Assembly (NCBI RefSeq): GCF_000010525.1
Contig: NC_009937.1
Location: forward strand, 1,493,501-1,557,500
Origin: Azorhizobium caulinodans ORS 571
GTDB lineage: Bacteria > Pseudomonadota > Alphaproteobacteria > Rhizobiales > Xanthobacteraceae
Length of the DNA stretch: 64,000 nt
Reading direction: 5' to 3'
Part shown: one piece after another, positions 53,223-62,279 of the stretch
How positions within the stretch are numbered: position 1 is the stretch's first letter
Layout of the letters: the number at the start of each line of letters is the position of its first letter
Notes under the pieces: generated by a model
Told to the model about the DNA's origin: nothing
Database searches by the model: none
The model's input: only the letters and a program-made list of their open reading frames with translations
Position numbers and translations under genes: made by a program

Positions 53223-54527
53223 ATGCGTGATGGCGCAAAGAATCCTCTGCTGTCGGCTCTGTCCGTGGCGATGGTGGATCACGGGATCGAGGCGCGCACG
53301 ACGCTCAAGATCGGCTTTCTCGCCCCACTCAGTGGCAGCCTCAGGGCCTGGTCGGAGCCCGGCCTGTTCGGCTGCATGATCTGGCGCGACCGGATCAACG
53401 CCATGGGCGGCGTGAAGATCGGCATGCGCCGGCACATGGTGGAGATCATCCCCTTCGACACGTGCTATGAGCCGGACCGCGTGCTGGAAGGCATCCGCAC
53501 GCTCATCCACCAGCACAACGTGAAATTCATCCTCATGAACGGCGGCAACGACCTGACCGCCGAGGTGCGCGATGTCATCAGCGCCAGCCGCATGCTGGTG
53601 GCCTGCCTGCTGCCCAGCGATCTCTCCCCCGACGTGCCGACCCTGATCGCGCCCAGCGAGGTGCATCCCATCTACAACGTGACCGGGGTGGACTGGCTGA
53701 GCCGCAACGCGCCGCACCTCAAGACGGTGAGCCTGTGTGGCCAGAATGACCTGTTCGGCCTTCCCTCCGTCGCCACCTATCGCGCGGCCTTCGAGGTGGC
53801 GGGCATCGATATCGTGCGGGAGGAATTCTTTCCCGTGGATACGACGGATTTCGAGCCCATCGTCGCCCGCATGCTGGAGCCCAATCCCGACATTCTGTGC
53901 TGGGACACGGCCTATGAGCCCTTCGTGGACGCGCTGACGCGGGCCGCCTACCGACAGGGCTTCAACGGGCAACTCCTCTCCTGCACCTGCGACAATTACA
54001 GCCAGCTCATCCGCCAGACGAGCCCGGAATTCATGGAGGGCTTTGTTTTCCAGTTTCCCGATTTCGACGATCCGGCACTGGCGGACTCGCAGGTGAACTT
54101 CGAGAATGCCGACGCCTTCTACCGAGAATATTGCGAGCGTTTTCCCGGCTCGTGGAGTGCCGTGTCGTGGGAATATGCTTCGACCCTCGAGCTGTGGCGC
54201 ATGGCGGTGCAGCGCGCCCGCTCGGCGGAGCCCTTCTCGGTCCTCGCCATGATGAAGTTCGGCGGTGTGGGCCACCACGCCTTTGGCGAGGCCATCTGGT
54301 GGGGGCACGAACTCTTCGGCATCGACAACGCCCTGGTGGGCGACTGGCCGGTGGTCCAGATCGAGGCGGGCAAGGCCCGCATTCAGGAGATGGTGTCCAT
54401 TCATGACTGGCTGGAGCGCCACACCGATGTACTGGTGCGGCACCTGCGGGCCATGAACCTCATGTGGGACCAGCGCCATGCCCACGCCCTGCGCGGGCAG
54501 GAGGCCTTCGCTCAGGACGACGTATAG
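53223..54527 (+). CDS. Leaderless type I periplasmic-binding-fold protein (AmiC-like)
   Basis: A 434-residue protein of the branched-chain amino acid/urea binding fold (TLKIGFLAPLSGSLRAWSEPG, read as KIGFLAPLSGSLRAWSEPG, later GQNDLFGLPSVATYRAAFE). It has no signal peptide, and no ABC permease or ATPase lies nearby. That fits cytoplasmic sensors such as AmiC rather than transport proteins. ATG 53223 has GGGAGA nine bases upstream; a longer start at 53142 adds no leader. It is convergent with a GntR regulator, their ends overlapping by 16 bases. It lies 1.8 kb before the amine operon, so it may sense methylated amines, an inference. Confidence 0.85.
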   Translation: MRDGAKNPLLSALSVAMVDHGIEARTTLKIGFLAPLSGSLRAWSEPGLFGCMIWRDRINAMGGVKIGMRRHMVEIIPFDTCYEPDRVLEGIRTLIHQHNVKFILMNGGNDLTAEVRDVISASRMLVACLLPSDLSPDVPTLIAPSEVHPIYNVTGVDWLSRNAPHLKTVSLCGQNDLFGLPSVATYRAAFEVAGIDIVREEFFPVDTTDFEPIVARMLEPNPDILCWDTAYEPFVDALTRAAYRQGFNGQLLSCTCDNYSQLIRQTSPEFMEGFVFQFPDFDDPALADSQVNFENADAFYREYCERFPGSWSAVSWEYASTLELWRMAVQRARSAEPFSVLAMMKFGGVGHHAFGEAIWWGHELFGIDNALVGDWPVVQIEAGKARIQEMVSIHDWLERHTDVLVRHLRAMNLMWDQRHAHALRGQEAFAQDDV

Positions 54528-55273
54528 ATCAGTTCTTCCTGCATGTTTGAGATGTAGAGCCGCATGCATTCCACCGCGCTCTCTATGTTGCGCCGCTCCA
54601 GCGCCGCATAGATGGAGCGCAGGCCCTGCTTGGCCTCCTTGATGCGTGCCGGCGTGAGCGATCGGGTCTTGTTGACATACCACTGCGGCTGCTGGCGGAT
54701 GTCGTGCATGATCCGGTACATGGCGATCAGCAGGGCATTGTGCGTGCCCTCGCACAGAGTCATGAAGAACGCCCGCTCCAGATCCGCAAAACGCCCGGCC
54801 TCGGTGACGATCTCGTCCAGCTGCTGGAGCACCGCCCCGAGCGCCGTCTGGTCGCGGTAGGACATGTAGATGGCGGCGAGGCGCGCGATCTCCGGCTCGA
54901 AGATGGCGCGGGTGATGTTGATCTCGAAGGGCGAGACCACGTCGGCCAGCGGAGGCTCCTTTTCCGCGGGCTCTTCGTCCCGCGCTCCGGCCGCCACCGC
55001 GCCGCGCCAGATGACGAAGGTGCCGCTCCCTACGCGCTTGGACAGCATGTCGAAGCCTTCGAGGAAGGCCAGCACCTGGCGGACGGTGGCGCGCGACGTG
55101 CCGAGCTCCTCCGCGAGGTTTCGCTCAGCCGGGATGCGGGTGCCGTAGGGGTATTTCCCGCTCCGGATGCGGAGGAACAGGTCCTTCGCCAGGAGCTTCA
55201 CCTCCTGCTTCACGAAAGGATGAGTCGCGTCATCCTCTTCCCACGGTGCCAGCGGCGCGTCCTTGTCCGTCAC
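54512..55273 (-). CDS. GntR-family regulator (FadR subfamily)
   Basis: A 253-residue regulator with an N-terminal winged helix (YPYGTRIPAERNLAEELGTS, then RATVRQVLAFLEG) and a C-terminal helical FCD effector domain (FEINITRAIFEPEIARLAA). The GTG at 55273 was chosen because GGGAGA lies seven bases upstream; the frame extends to 55420. It is near the amine operon and downstream of an unknown gene on the same strand. It probably represses the permease/HODM operon and is released by an amine or its product, inferred from position. A CTGGTCCAG palindrome before the permease gene is a candidate site. Confidence 0.9.
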   Translation of the reverse strand: MTDKDAPLAPWEEDDATHPFVKQEVKLLAKDLFLRIRSGKYPYGTRIPAERNLAEELGTSRATVRQVLAFLEGFDMLSKRVGSGTFVIWRGAVAAGARDEEPAEKEPPLADVVSPFEINITRAIFEPEIARLAAIYMSYRDQTALGAVLQQLDEIVTEAGRFADLERAFFMTLCEGTHNALLIAMYRIMHDIRQQPQWYVNKTRSLTPARIKEAKQGLRSIYAALERRNIESAVECMRLYISNMQEELIYTSS

Positions 55274-55343
55274 GTTTCGGTCTCCCTGAGAGCTGGAGTC
55301 CCAATAAGTTAGAGGGCGATTCAGCGAACAGATGGATCGCGCT

Positions 55344-56090
55344 CTAGGTGATGCGGTCGCCGGGTCGCACAAGGGCGTCCACGAGCGGTGCGAAGGCGCA
55401 GAAGCCCAAGCAGGCTTCAAGCTGTGCCGATAAGGTCACCGGCAGGCCGGTGCTGGCCCGGAAGGAGCGGATATGCTCGATCTGGGCGTTGAGAAGATTG
55501 TATGCCGCAGCGCGATCCAGGGGCTGGTCGCGGGCCATCCTCACCGCCCGCTCCAGAAAGATGGGCAGCGTATCGAGCGGCTGGTCATTCGCGTGCAAAT
55601 GAACTGGTGAGGTTTCCAGCGCGGATGCGCGCGCCCGCGCATTGGTCTCGCTGAGCCAAAGGCCGAGGCCGGCGAGTGCAAGATGGCGGCGGCGCAAGAA
55701 GGCGGCGAAGGGTTCCGCGTGCTGGCTCGCGAGGCGCAGGTGAAACACGGAACTGCGGGCAGGCAAGGGGACATCCTCCAGCGTCACCCTGCGCAGGACT
55801 GCATTCCAGGCGGCCGATACATCGTGGAAGCCGGAAATGGAGACGGGATCAGTATCGGCAACCGCCAGATTGTTGAGCGTCACCGCATGAAAGGCGGTGA
55901 CCGGCGCCCCCTCCGCGCTCAGACAGGCCGCCGCCCGCCGCCAGTGCGCCGCTGCGGCAGTCGTGTCCAGTTCCCGCCAGGCGAGAAAGCCGGCGAGGGT
56001 GGCGTCGAGCCAGATTTCGAGGTGGTCACCCAAGGGAAGACTGTCTCCACCATTCAGACCCAAATCTAACCAAAATAGACCAATGTGCAA
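55344..56090 (-). CDS. Unknown helical protein at the amine locus
   Basis: A frame of 248 residues that I do not recognise. It is rich in Ala and Leu, with patterns of paired amphipathic helices (AAAAHWRRAAACLSAEG, FAAFLRRRHLALAGLGLWL), which suggests an all-helical protein, perhaps repeat-like. It has no signal or membrane segment. The start is uncertain: the frame opens at a TTG (56090), and another TTG about 19 codons in, preceded by GGTGGAGA, is possible. It lies 71 bases upstream of the GntR gene on the same strand, and divergent from the permease, so it probably belongs to the regulon. Codon use looks like its neighbours. Confidence 0.6.
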   Translation of the reverse strand: MHIGLFWLDLGLNGGDSLPLGDHLEIWLDATLAGFLAWRELDTTAAAAHWRRAAACLSAEGAPVTAFHAVTLNNLAVADTDPVSISGFHDVSAAWNAVLRRVTLEDVPLPARSSVFHLRLASQHAEPFAAFLRRRHLALAGLGLWLSETNARARASALETSPVHLHANDQPLDTLPIFLERAVRMARDQPLDRAAAYNLLNAQIEHIRSFRASTGLPVTLSAQLEACLGFCAFAPLVDALVRPGDRIT

Positions 56091-56248
56091 AAGCCCCTGG
56101 GCAAGGGTTTCGCTGAGCCAAATTTAGGCAAATCTGCTCCTTCTTGCCGAAGAATCGTTCTTGAAGGGAAATTATTTTTATCTGAGAGTAATCGAGTGAG
56201 CCGCACCGAAGTGACGGCCCCAACCATAAACAACCAATAAAATAAAAA

Positions 56249-56257
56249 CTGGTCCAG
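56249..56257. promoter_or_regulatory. Candidate GntR operator upstream of the permease
   Basis: CTGGTCCAG is a palindrome in an A+T-rich stretch 32 bases before the permease ATG, flanked by AACCAA (56232-56237) and TTGGTT (56259-56264). Paired TGG/CCA half-sites are of the kind GntR/FadR proteins bind. Confidence 0.35.
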
Positions 56258-56288
56258 ATTGGTTTTGCCAACCTTGAGGGGTCACCAC

Positions 56289-58070
56289 ATGACAATGGAA
56301 GCGACTGTGCCCATCGCGCTTGGGCAGACGAGTGAGCTGAAGCGCGCCATCGACTGGCGCGGGGCATTCTGGGTGGCGAGCGGCGTGCCGGCGCTGGTCC
56401 TTTTCTCCATCGGCGGCATCGCGGGCACCACCGGCAAGGTGGCGTTCCTCGTATGGTTCGTCTCCATGGTGATGGGCTTCATCCAGTCCTTCACCTATGC
56501 GGAAATCGCTGGCCTCTTCCCCAACAAGTCCGGCGGCGCCTCCGTCTATGGCGCGGCGGCCTGGGTGCGCTATTCCAAGCTGATCGCGCCCCTTTCGGTC
56601 TGGTGCAACTGGTTCGCCTGGTCGCCCGTGCTCTCGCTCGGCTGCTCCATCGCGGCGGCTTACATCCTGAACGTGCTGGCGCCCATTCCCGGCGCCGACA
56701 ATCCCGAAGTGGCGAAATGGATCGCCGCCCATGCCGGTTCGGTGGCGGCGGATTCTCCCCGCGTCGCCGAATGGCTCGCGCTTAACGCCGGCAAGACGGC
56801 GCAGGATGCCGTCACCGCCCTCATCGCGCAGGATGGCATCGCTGCCTTTACGCCCGCGCTGCGGAGCTGGACGCTGTTCTCCCACAGTCTCGGCCCGGTC
56901 AGCTTCTCGCTGAACGCCACCTTCTGGATCGGCGCGGTGTTGATGCTCGTCACCTTCGCGATCCAGCACCGCGGCATCCTCGGCACCGCCAACGTGCAGA
57001 AATACATCGGTCTTCTGGTCATCATCCCGATGCTGATCGTAGGCATCGTCCCGATCATCACCGGCCAGATCAACTGGTCGAACTACACGCCGCTCGCGCC
57101 TTTGGCCGTAGCCTATGCGCCAGGCCTCGGGGAATGGAACATCGGCGGCTGGACGCTGGTTCTGGGCGGCCTCTTCATCGCGGCCTGGTCCACATACGGC
57201 TTCGAAACCGCCATCTGCTACACCAGCGAGTTCCGGGATCCGAAGACGGACACTTTCAAGGCCATCTTCTATTCCGGCCTGCTGTGCCTGCTGCTTTATA
57301 CGCTCGTGCCCTTCACCTTCCAGGGTGTGCTCGGCATCGACGGGATGCTTGATCCCACCGTGGTCGATGGCTCGGGTGTTGCGGCGGCCATGGCCGGAAT
57401 GGTGGGCGGCGGCGGTTTCGTCACCAGCATTCTCATCCTGCTGATGATCCTGGCGCTCATGCTCTCCATCATGACGGCGATGGCAGGCTCCTCGCGCACC
57501 CTTTATCAGGGTTCGGTGGATGGCTGGTTGCCGCGCTACCTCAGCCATGTGAACGAGCACGGCGCGCCGACGCGGGCCATGTGGACGGATCTTGTCGTCA
57601 ACCTGTTCGCGCTCGCTATCGCGGCGGCCGACGCCACCAGCTTCTTCTTCCTGCTGGCGGTTTCCAATGTGGGCTACATCATCTTCAACTTCCTGAACCT
57701 CAATGCGGGCTGGATTCACCGAATCGACAATGCCCACGTGAAGCGGCCGTGGAAGGCGCCCAATATTCTCATCGCGCTGGGCACGCTCTTCGCCTTCGTC
57801 AATGCCGCCTTCATGGGGGCTGGTGCGAAGGTGTGGAACCCCTCAGCACTGACGGCCGGCTTCATCACGGCGGCCCTCATCATCCCCGTCTTCGTCTATC
57901 GCCACTACATCCAGGACAAGGGCGTCTTTCCGGACCACATGCTGGAAGACCTGCAACTGACCGAGAAGGAGATGACGGTGCGCAAGGCCGGGATCTGGCC
58001 CTACGTGACCCTCATTGCCGGTGTTGCCGTGGTGCTCATCGCCAACCGCATCTTCGTCCTGCCCGGCTGA
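56289..58070 (+). CDS. APC-superfamily permease
   Basis: A 593-residue inner-membrane transporter with about twelve helices. It has the amino acid-polyamine-organocation pattern: VPALVLFSIGGIAGTTGKVAF near the N-terminus, SWSTYGFETAICYTSEF-like sequence (STYGFETAICYTSEF) near residue 300, and SSRTLYQGSVDGWLPRYLS near residue 400. GAGGGG lies eight bases before the chosen ATG. It is the first gene of the amine operon, so it probably imports a methylated amine such as di- or trimethylamine. Substrate by family alone would only be an amine or amino acid. Confidence 0.9.
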   Translation: MTMEATVPIALGQTSELKRAIDWRGAFWVASGVPALVLFSIGGIAGTTGKVAFLVWFVSMVMGFIQSFTYAEIAGLFPNKSGGASVYGAAAWVRYSKLIAPLSVWCNWFAWSPVLSLGCSIAAAYILNVLAPIPGADNPEVAKWIAAHAGSVAADSPRVAEWLALNAGKTAQDAVTALIAQDGIAAFTPALRSWTLFSHSLGPVSFSLNATFWIGAVLMLVTFAIQHRGILGTANVQKYIGLLVIIPMLIVGIVPIITGQINWSNYTPLAPLAVAYAPGLGEWNIGGWTLVLGGLFIAAWSTYGFETAICYTSEFRDPKTDTFKAIFYSGLLCLLLYTLVPFTFQGVLGIDGMLDPTVVDGSGVAAAMAGMVGGGGFVTSILILLMILALMLSIMTAMAGSSRTLYQGSVDGWLPRYLSHVNEHGAPTRAMWTDLVVNLFALAIAAADATSFFFLLAVSNVGYIIFNFLNLNAGWIHRIDNAHVKRPWKAPNILIALGTLFAFVNAAFMGAGAKVWNPSALTAGFITAALIIPVFVYRHYIQDKGVFPDHMLEDLQLTEKEMTVRKAGIWPYVTLIAGVAVVLIANRIFVLPG

Positions 58071-58141
58071 CCGGGGCCTTGTGAACCGGCCGGAGGGACG
58101 AAGTTCTCTCCGGCCGACCTTCCAGAGCAGGGAATGTGTCC

Positions 58142-58747
58142 ATGCTGTCGCCGAGCATCTTCAGCAGGCCGGTGTATCCGGGCCTGCATGGGGATCGGTT
58201 TGCCAAAACCAACCTCATTCTGGCAGAGGAAGAGGGGGCGCAGGCCATCCTCGATCTCGCCCGCCATCCCGATGTGACGTCGCCCTTCTTCGCCCGCGCC
58301 ATCATCCTGTTCTGCCAGGGCCGCGCGGCCGATACGGTCCCGGCGCTGGAGGCACTGGCGCCCCAGGCGCTTTGGGTGCTGCCCACCATCGAGACCACCC
58401 TGTTCCGCCTGCGCGGCGTGCTCCAGACGGCCACCATGGGTACGCGGCTCTATGTGACAGGCACGGAGCCCTTCATCGGCCGCGTGGTGGCGGAGGCGGG
58501 AGCCTTCGGTGTAGATCCGCGCTCCGTCATCACCGAGCATCGCGGTTCGCTCCGGCGTCGGGTCCAGTGCGTGCATTGCAAGGGCATGATGGAGGAGGTG
58601 ACGCACAGTCCTGTCTCCTGCGCACATTGCGGCCTTAGCCTGTTCGTCCGCGATCATTACTCGCGCCGTCTCGGCGCCTTTCAGGGCGTGTGCATCGATG
58701 CCGAAGTGCCCGGCGATCGCCCCGCTGTCGAGGAGCTCTATCCATGA
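58142..58747 (+). CDS. dmmA: Dimethylamine N-demethylase delta subunit (DmmA)
   Basis: A 201-residue protein matching the small subunit of the dimethylamine monooxygenase / heme-dependent oxidative N-demethylase (HODM). The C-terminal part has a zinc-ribbon-like pair of CxxC (Cys143/146 and Cys160/163; VQCVHCKG and SCAHCGL), then the family ending DHYSRRLGAFQGVCIDAEVPG. It probably holds the complex together and binds zinc. It starts 71 bases after the permease stop and overlaps the reductase gene start in an ATGA. The ATG at 58142 has CAGGGA upstream. Confidence 0.85.
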   Translation: MLSPSIFSRPVYPGLHGDRFAKTNLILAEEEGAQAILDLARHPDVTSPFFARAIILFCQGRAADTVPALEALAPQALWVLPTIETTLFRLRGVLQTATMGTRLYVTGTEPFIGRVVAEAGAFGVDPRSVITEHRGSLRRRVQCVHCKGMMEEVTHSPVSCAHCGLSLFVRDHYSRRLGAFQGVCIDAEVPGDRPAVEELYP

Positions 58748-59709
58748 GCGGCGCGCCCACCTTGTCCGTCCGCGTGGCGGAAACGGAACTGCTCACCCCC
58801 GACATCCGCCGCGTCCGCTTCGTCGCGACATCCGGCGCGCCGCTGCCGCTGTTCTCTGGCGGCGCCCATGTGGTGGTGAGCCTGCCGACGCCGCGCGGGG
58901 TCCTTCGCAATCCCTATTCCCTTACGAGTTGCCCAACCGACGGGTCGGGCTATGAGATCTGTGTGCAGAAATCGGCCACGTCGCGCGGCGGCTCGGCCTT
59001 CGTCCATGAAGGGCTCGCCGCCGGGGACGAACTCGAAATCTCCTGGCCCGTGAACCTCTTCGGCATGGACCGTCGGGCCCGCAAGCATCTCTTCATCGCC
59101 GGCGGCATCGGCATCACGCCTTTCCTCTCCATGATGCAGCAACTGGCCATGGAGGGCGGCACGTTCGAGCTGCATTATGCCATGCGCAGCCCGGACACCG
59201 GCGCCGCGCGGGAGATGGTGGCGGAGCGCTACGGTGCCCACCGGGTGCGCACCTATGTCAGCTCCCATGGCACGCGCATCCCGCTGCCCGATCTGCTGGA
59301 CGGTCAACCGCTGGGCACGCACCTCTATGTTTGCGGACCCACACGCCTCATCGACGACGTGCTGCTTCAGGCCCGCGAGGCGGGATGGCCGGACGAGAAC
59401 GTGCACAGCGAGCGCTTCGCCGCGCCGCCGCCCGGAAAACCCTTCCTGCTGGAACTCGCGCGCAGCGGCCAGCGCATCGAGGTCGGTTCGCACCAGAGCG
59501 TTCTGGAGGCCATGGAGGCGGCCGGCCTGTCCGCCCCCAATCTCTGCCGGGGTGGGGCGTGCGGCCAGTGCGAGACGGGCGTTCTCGCCTGTGATGGCGC
59601 GCTCGAACATCACGACCATTTCCTGTCTCCCGACGAGCGGGCGGGCGGGCGGAAATTCATGATCTGCATCTCGCGCATCGCCGGCGAGCGACTGGTGCTC
59701 GACCTCTGA
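58744..59709 (+). CDS. dmmB: Dimethylamine N-demethylase reductase subunit (DmmB)
   Basis: A 321-residue phthalate-dioxygenase-reductase-type protein. Residues 1-105 form the FMN domain (RNPYSLTSCP), the middle is the NAD domain (FIAGGIGITPFLSMMQ), and the C-terminus is a plant-type 2Fe-2S ferredoxin domain with Cys268, Cys273, Cys276 and Cys308 (NLCRGGACGQCETG, then ICIS). It passes electrons from NAD(P)H to the heme subunit encoded next. It starts within the stop of dmmA and lies 56 bases before the alpha-subunit gene, so the three are one unit. It is the beta subunit in HODM naming. Confidence 0.93.
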   Translation: MSGAPTLSVRVAETELLTPDIRRVRFVATSGAPLPLFSGGAHVVVSLPTPRGVLRNPYSLTSCPTDGSGYEICVQKSATSRGGSAFVHEGLAAGDELEISWPVNLFGMDRRARKHLFIAGGIGITPFLSMMQQLAMEGGTFELHYAMRSPDTGAAREMVAERYGAHRVRTYVSSHGTRIPLPDLLDGQPLGTHLYVCGPTRLIDDVLLQAREAGWPDENVHSERFAAPPPGKPFLLELARSGQRIEVGSHQSVLEAMEAAGLSAPNLCRGGACGQCETGVLACDGALEHHDHFLSPDERAGGRKFMICISRIAGERLVLDL

Positions 59710-59765
59710 CTTCCAATCCGTGCCTGCCCCCGCGCGGGCGTTCGGGCCAGCCCGAGGAGTTTCCG

Positions 59766-60806
59766 ATGACCATCGTGTTCAAGGACGAGAGCTTCCGGGG
59801 CGACTACCGCTTCGCCAACAGCCCCGAGGCCATCCTGCGCTTTCCCTTCCCGTTCAACGAAGATCGATACATGTATTCGGTGAACATTGAGCCGCATGTA
59901 CCCGGCCCTAGAGGATCGGTCTATGAATTCCCCATAGATATCGACGAGCATTATGTCTCCGACATGCGCGACCGGGCGCTGACGCTGCGCGAAGACCCGT
60001 TGCGCTGCCAGTCCCTGCCGCACATGCTGACCGCCGAGTGGGATCTGCTCGAACTGCTCATGGTCTCGCTGTCGGAAAGCTATCCGGAGCTGTTCTCGCT
60101 GACGCGGGACGGGGACCGCTGGCACTGGATCAACAAGCCGCTTGGCGTCGAGCAGCGCTTCATCTTCGGTGACGTGGCCACCCTGCCGCAGCGGCCGATG
60201 GAATACATCACCCGGCAGGTGCAGGGCGATTTCTGTCTCCTGGATCAGCGCAATGGCGATCTGTTCGTCGATTCGGGCATGGTCACGTCGCAGGCCGACT
60301 GGTCGCTCGATTTCGACATCGGCATGAGTTTCAAGGAATGGCACGCGCCGGTGCCGCTGGCCCACGAGATGGGCATTTTCGAGCGGGCGCAGAAGTTCCT
60401 GCTTGCGTTGCCCATGGGCCGCCCGGTGCGGCGGCTCAACTGGACCATGACCATCAATCCGCGCCTCGACACGGCGCCGGAAACCTATCCGCTGTGGGGT
60501 GCCGACCGCACCACCGTGACGCCAGAGAATGTGGGCGACAAGGTGCATCTGCGGGTGGAGTTGCAGGCGCTGTGGCGGCTGCCACGCTCCAACGCCATCG
60601 TCTTCTCCATTCGCGGCTATCTCATCAAGCTGTCGGAGATCGCCACCGTGCCGAAATGGCGGCGGCGCCTGCATCGCGTGCTGAAGACCCTGCCGCCGGA
60701 AATCGCCGCCTATAAGGGCCTTACCCGCTACATCGACACCACCATCGGCTGGCTCGCCGAACGCGACGACGGCGCGCCGACATCCCCCGGCTTCGGCCCC
60801 GAATAG
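59766..60806 (+). CDS. dmmD: Heme-dependent oxidative N-demethylase alpha subunit
   Basis: A 346-residue protein of the DUF3445 / HODM alpha family. This family has a PAS-like heme domain and performs O2-dependent removal of a methyl group from dimethylamine, giving methylamine and formaldehyde. Family-typical stretches are DRALTLREDPLRCQSLP, MEYITRQVQGDFCLLDQ, GDLFVDSGMVTSQADWS and LNWTMTINPRLDTAPETYP. It is preceded by its delta and beta subunit genes and followed by tmm. The exact heme ligand was not assigned by me. GAGGAGTTTCCG before the ATG provides a Shine-Dalgarno. Naming as dmmD follows the usage of the dmmDABC cluster and is less certain than the family. Confidence 0.9.
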   Translation: MTIVFKDESFRGDYRFANSPEAILRFPFPFNEDRYMYSVNIEPHVPGPRGSVYEFPIDIDEHYVSDMRDRALTLREDPLRCQSLPHMLTAEWDLLELLMVSLSESYPELFSLTRDGDRWHWINKPLGVEQRFIFGDVATLPQRPMEYITRQVQGDFCLLDQRNGDLFVDSGMVTSQADWSLDFDIGMSFKEWHAPVPLAHEMGIFERAQKFLLALPMGRPVRRLNWTMTINPRLDTAPETYPLWGADRTTVTPENVGDKVHLRVELQALWRLPRSNAIVFSIRGYLIKLSEIATVPKWRRRLHRVLKTLPPEIAAYKGLTRYIDTTIGWLAERDDGAPTSPGFGPE

Positions 60807-60917
60807 ACCTTAGGGGCCGTCCGCGGCCCACCCGCACGAACCATTGCCCCAGCGCCGGACGGCTCCGTCCGGCGAACGGGAACCCATGCCTTCAATCAGG
60901 AAAGAGGGGAAACCACC

Positions 60918-62279
60918 ATGTCCAAGCGCATTGCCATTCTGGGCGGCGGCCCCAGCGGTCTCGCTGTGCTCCGCGCCTTCGAGAGCGCCCGCCGGAAGGG
61001 AGCCGAGATTCCGGAGATCGTCTGCTACGAGAAGCAGAGCGACTGCGGCGGCATGTGGAACTACAACTGGCGCACGGGCCTCGATGAATTCGGCGAGCCA
61101 GTGCATGCCAGCATGTATCGCTATCTGTGGTCCAACGGGCCGAAGGAATGCCTGGAATTCGCCGATTATTCATTCGAGGAGCATTTCGGCCGTCCCATTC
61201 CCTCCTTCCCGCCGCGCGCGGTGCTGCATGATTACATCAAGGGCCGCATCGAGAAGAGCAATGTGCGCGGCTACATCAAGCTCAATCACGCGGTCCGCCA
61301 CGTAACCTATGACGCGGGAACGGAGAAATTCCTCGTCACGGTGAAGGATCTGAAAGCCGACGTGCTGGAGACCTCCGCCTTCGATTATGTGGTCTGCGCC
61401 ACCGGGCACTTCTCCACCCCCAACGTGCCCTATTTCGAGGGCGTGGAGGCCTTTCCGGGCCGCGTTCTGCATGCCCACGATTTCCGCTCGGCGGACGAGT
61501 TCGCGGGCAAGAACGTGCTGCTGATCGGGGCCAGCTATTCGTCCGAGGACATCGGCATCCAGTGCATGAAGTATGGCGCCAAATCGGTCACCTTCAGCTA
61601 TCGCACCAAGGCGATGGGCTTCGACTGGCCGGAAGGCTTTTCCGAGGTGCCGCTGCTGGAGAAGGTTGTCGGCAAGATCGCCCACTTCAAGGACGGGACG
61701 CGCAAGGAGGTGGATGCCATCGTGCTCTGCACGGGCTATCTCCACCACTATCCCTTCCTCGATGACGATCTGCGCCTGAAGTCGCGCAACCGCCTCTATC
61801 CGGAAGGGCTCTACAAGGGCATCTTCTGGGTGCCCAACCCGCGCTTCATGTATGTCGGCGCGCAGGATCAGTTCTTCACCTTCAACATGTTCGACGCGCA
61901 GGCCTGGTACGCCCGCGACGTCGTCCTCGGCCGCATTCCGCTGCCCGATGCCGCCGCCATGGAGGCTGACATCAAGGGCTGGGTGGCCAAGGAAGAAGCG
62001 CTCGAAGACGCCTCGCAGATGATCGACTTTCAGACCGAATATGTGCGCGAACTGATCCTCGCCACCGACTATCCGCGCCTCGACGTCGATGAGGTGGCCC
62101 GCATGTTCAAGGAGTGGGAGCACCACAAGGTCGAGAACATCCTCACCTATCGCGACCGCAGCCACCGCTCGACCCTCACCGGCACGCTGGCGCCCAAGCA
62201 CCATACGCCATGGATGCAGGCACTGGACGACAGCCTGGAAGCCTTCCTCGCCACCATGCCCAGCCAGGCCGCGGAATGA
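60918..62279 (+). CDS. tmm: Trimethylamine monooxygenase (flavin-containing)
   Basis: A 453-residue class B flavin monooxygenase that strongly resembles bacterial Tmm. It has the FAD motif GGGPSGLAV (9-17), the flavin-monooxygenase signature FPGRVLHAHDF (Phe179 to His185 and beyond), the NADPH motif GASYSSED and an FNMFDAQAWYARDV segment typical of Tmm. Tmm converts trimethylamine to trimethylamine N-oxide. It starts 111 bases after the HODM alpha gene, and its stop overlaps the next gene's ATG. This places it inside the HODM cluster, between the alpha and gamma subunit genes. AAGAGGGG precedes the ATG. Confidence 0.94.
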   Translation: MSKRIAILGGGPSGLAVLRAFESARRKGAEIPEIVCYEKQSDCGGMWNYNWRTGLDEFGEPVHASMYRYLWSNGPKECLEFADYSFEEHFGRPIPSFPPRAVLHDYIKGRIEKSNVRGYIKLNHAVRHVTYDAGTEKFLVTVKDLKADVLETSAFDYVVCATGHFSTPNVPYFEGVEAFPGRVLHAHDFRSADEFAGKNVLLIGASYSSEDIGIQCMKYGAKSVTFSYRTKAMGFDWPEGFSEVPLLEKVVGKIAHFKDGTRKEVDAIVLCTGYLHHYPFLDDDLRLKSRNRLYPEGLYKGIFWVPNPRFMYVGAQDQFFTFNMFDAQAWYARDVVLGRIPLPDAAAMEADIKGWVAKEEALEDASQMIDFQTEYVRELILATDYPRLDVDEVARMFKEWEHHKVENILTYRDRSHRSTLTGTLAPKHHTPWMQALDDSLEAFLATMPSQAAE

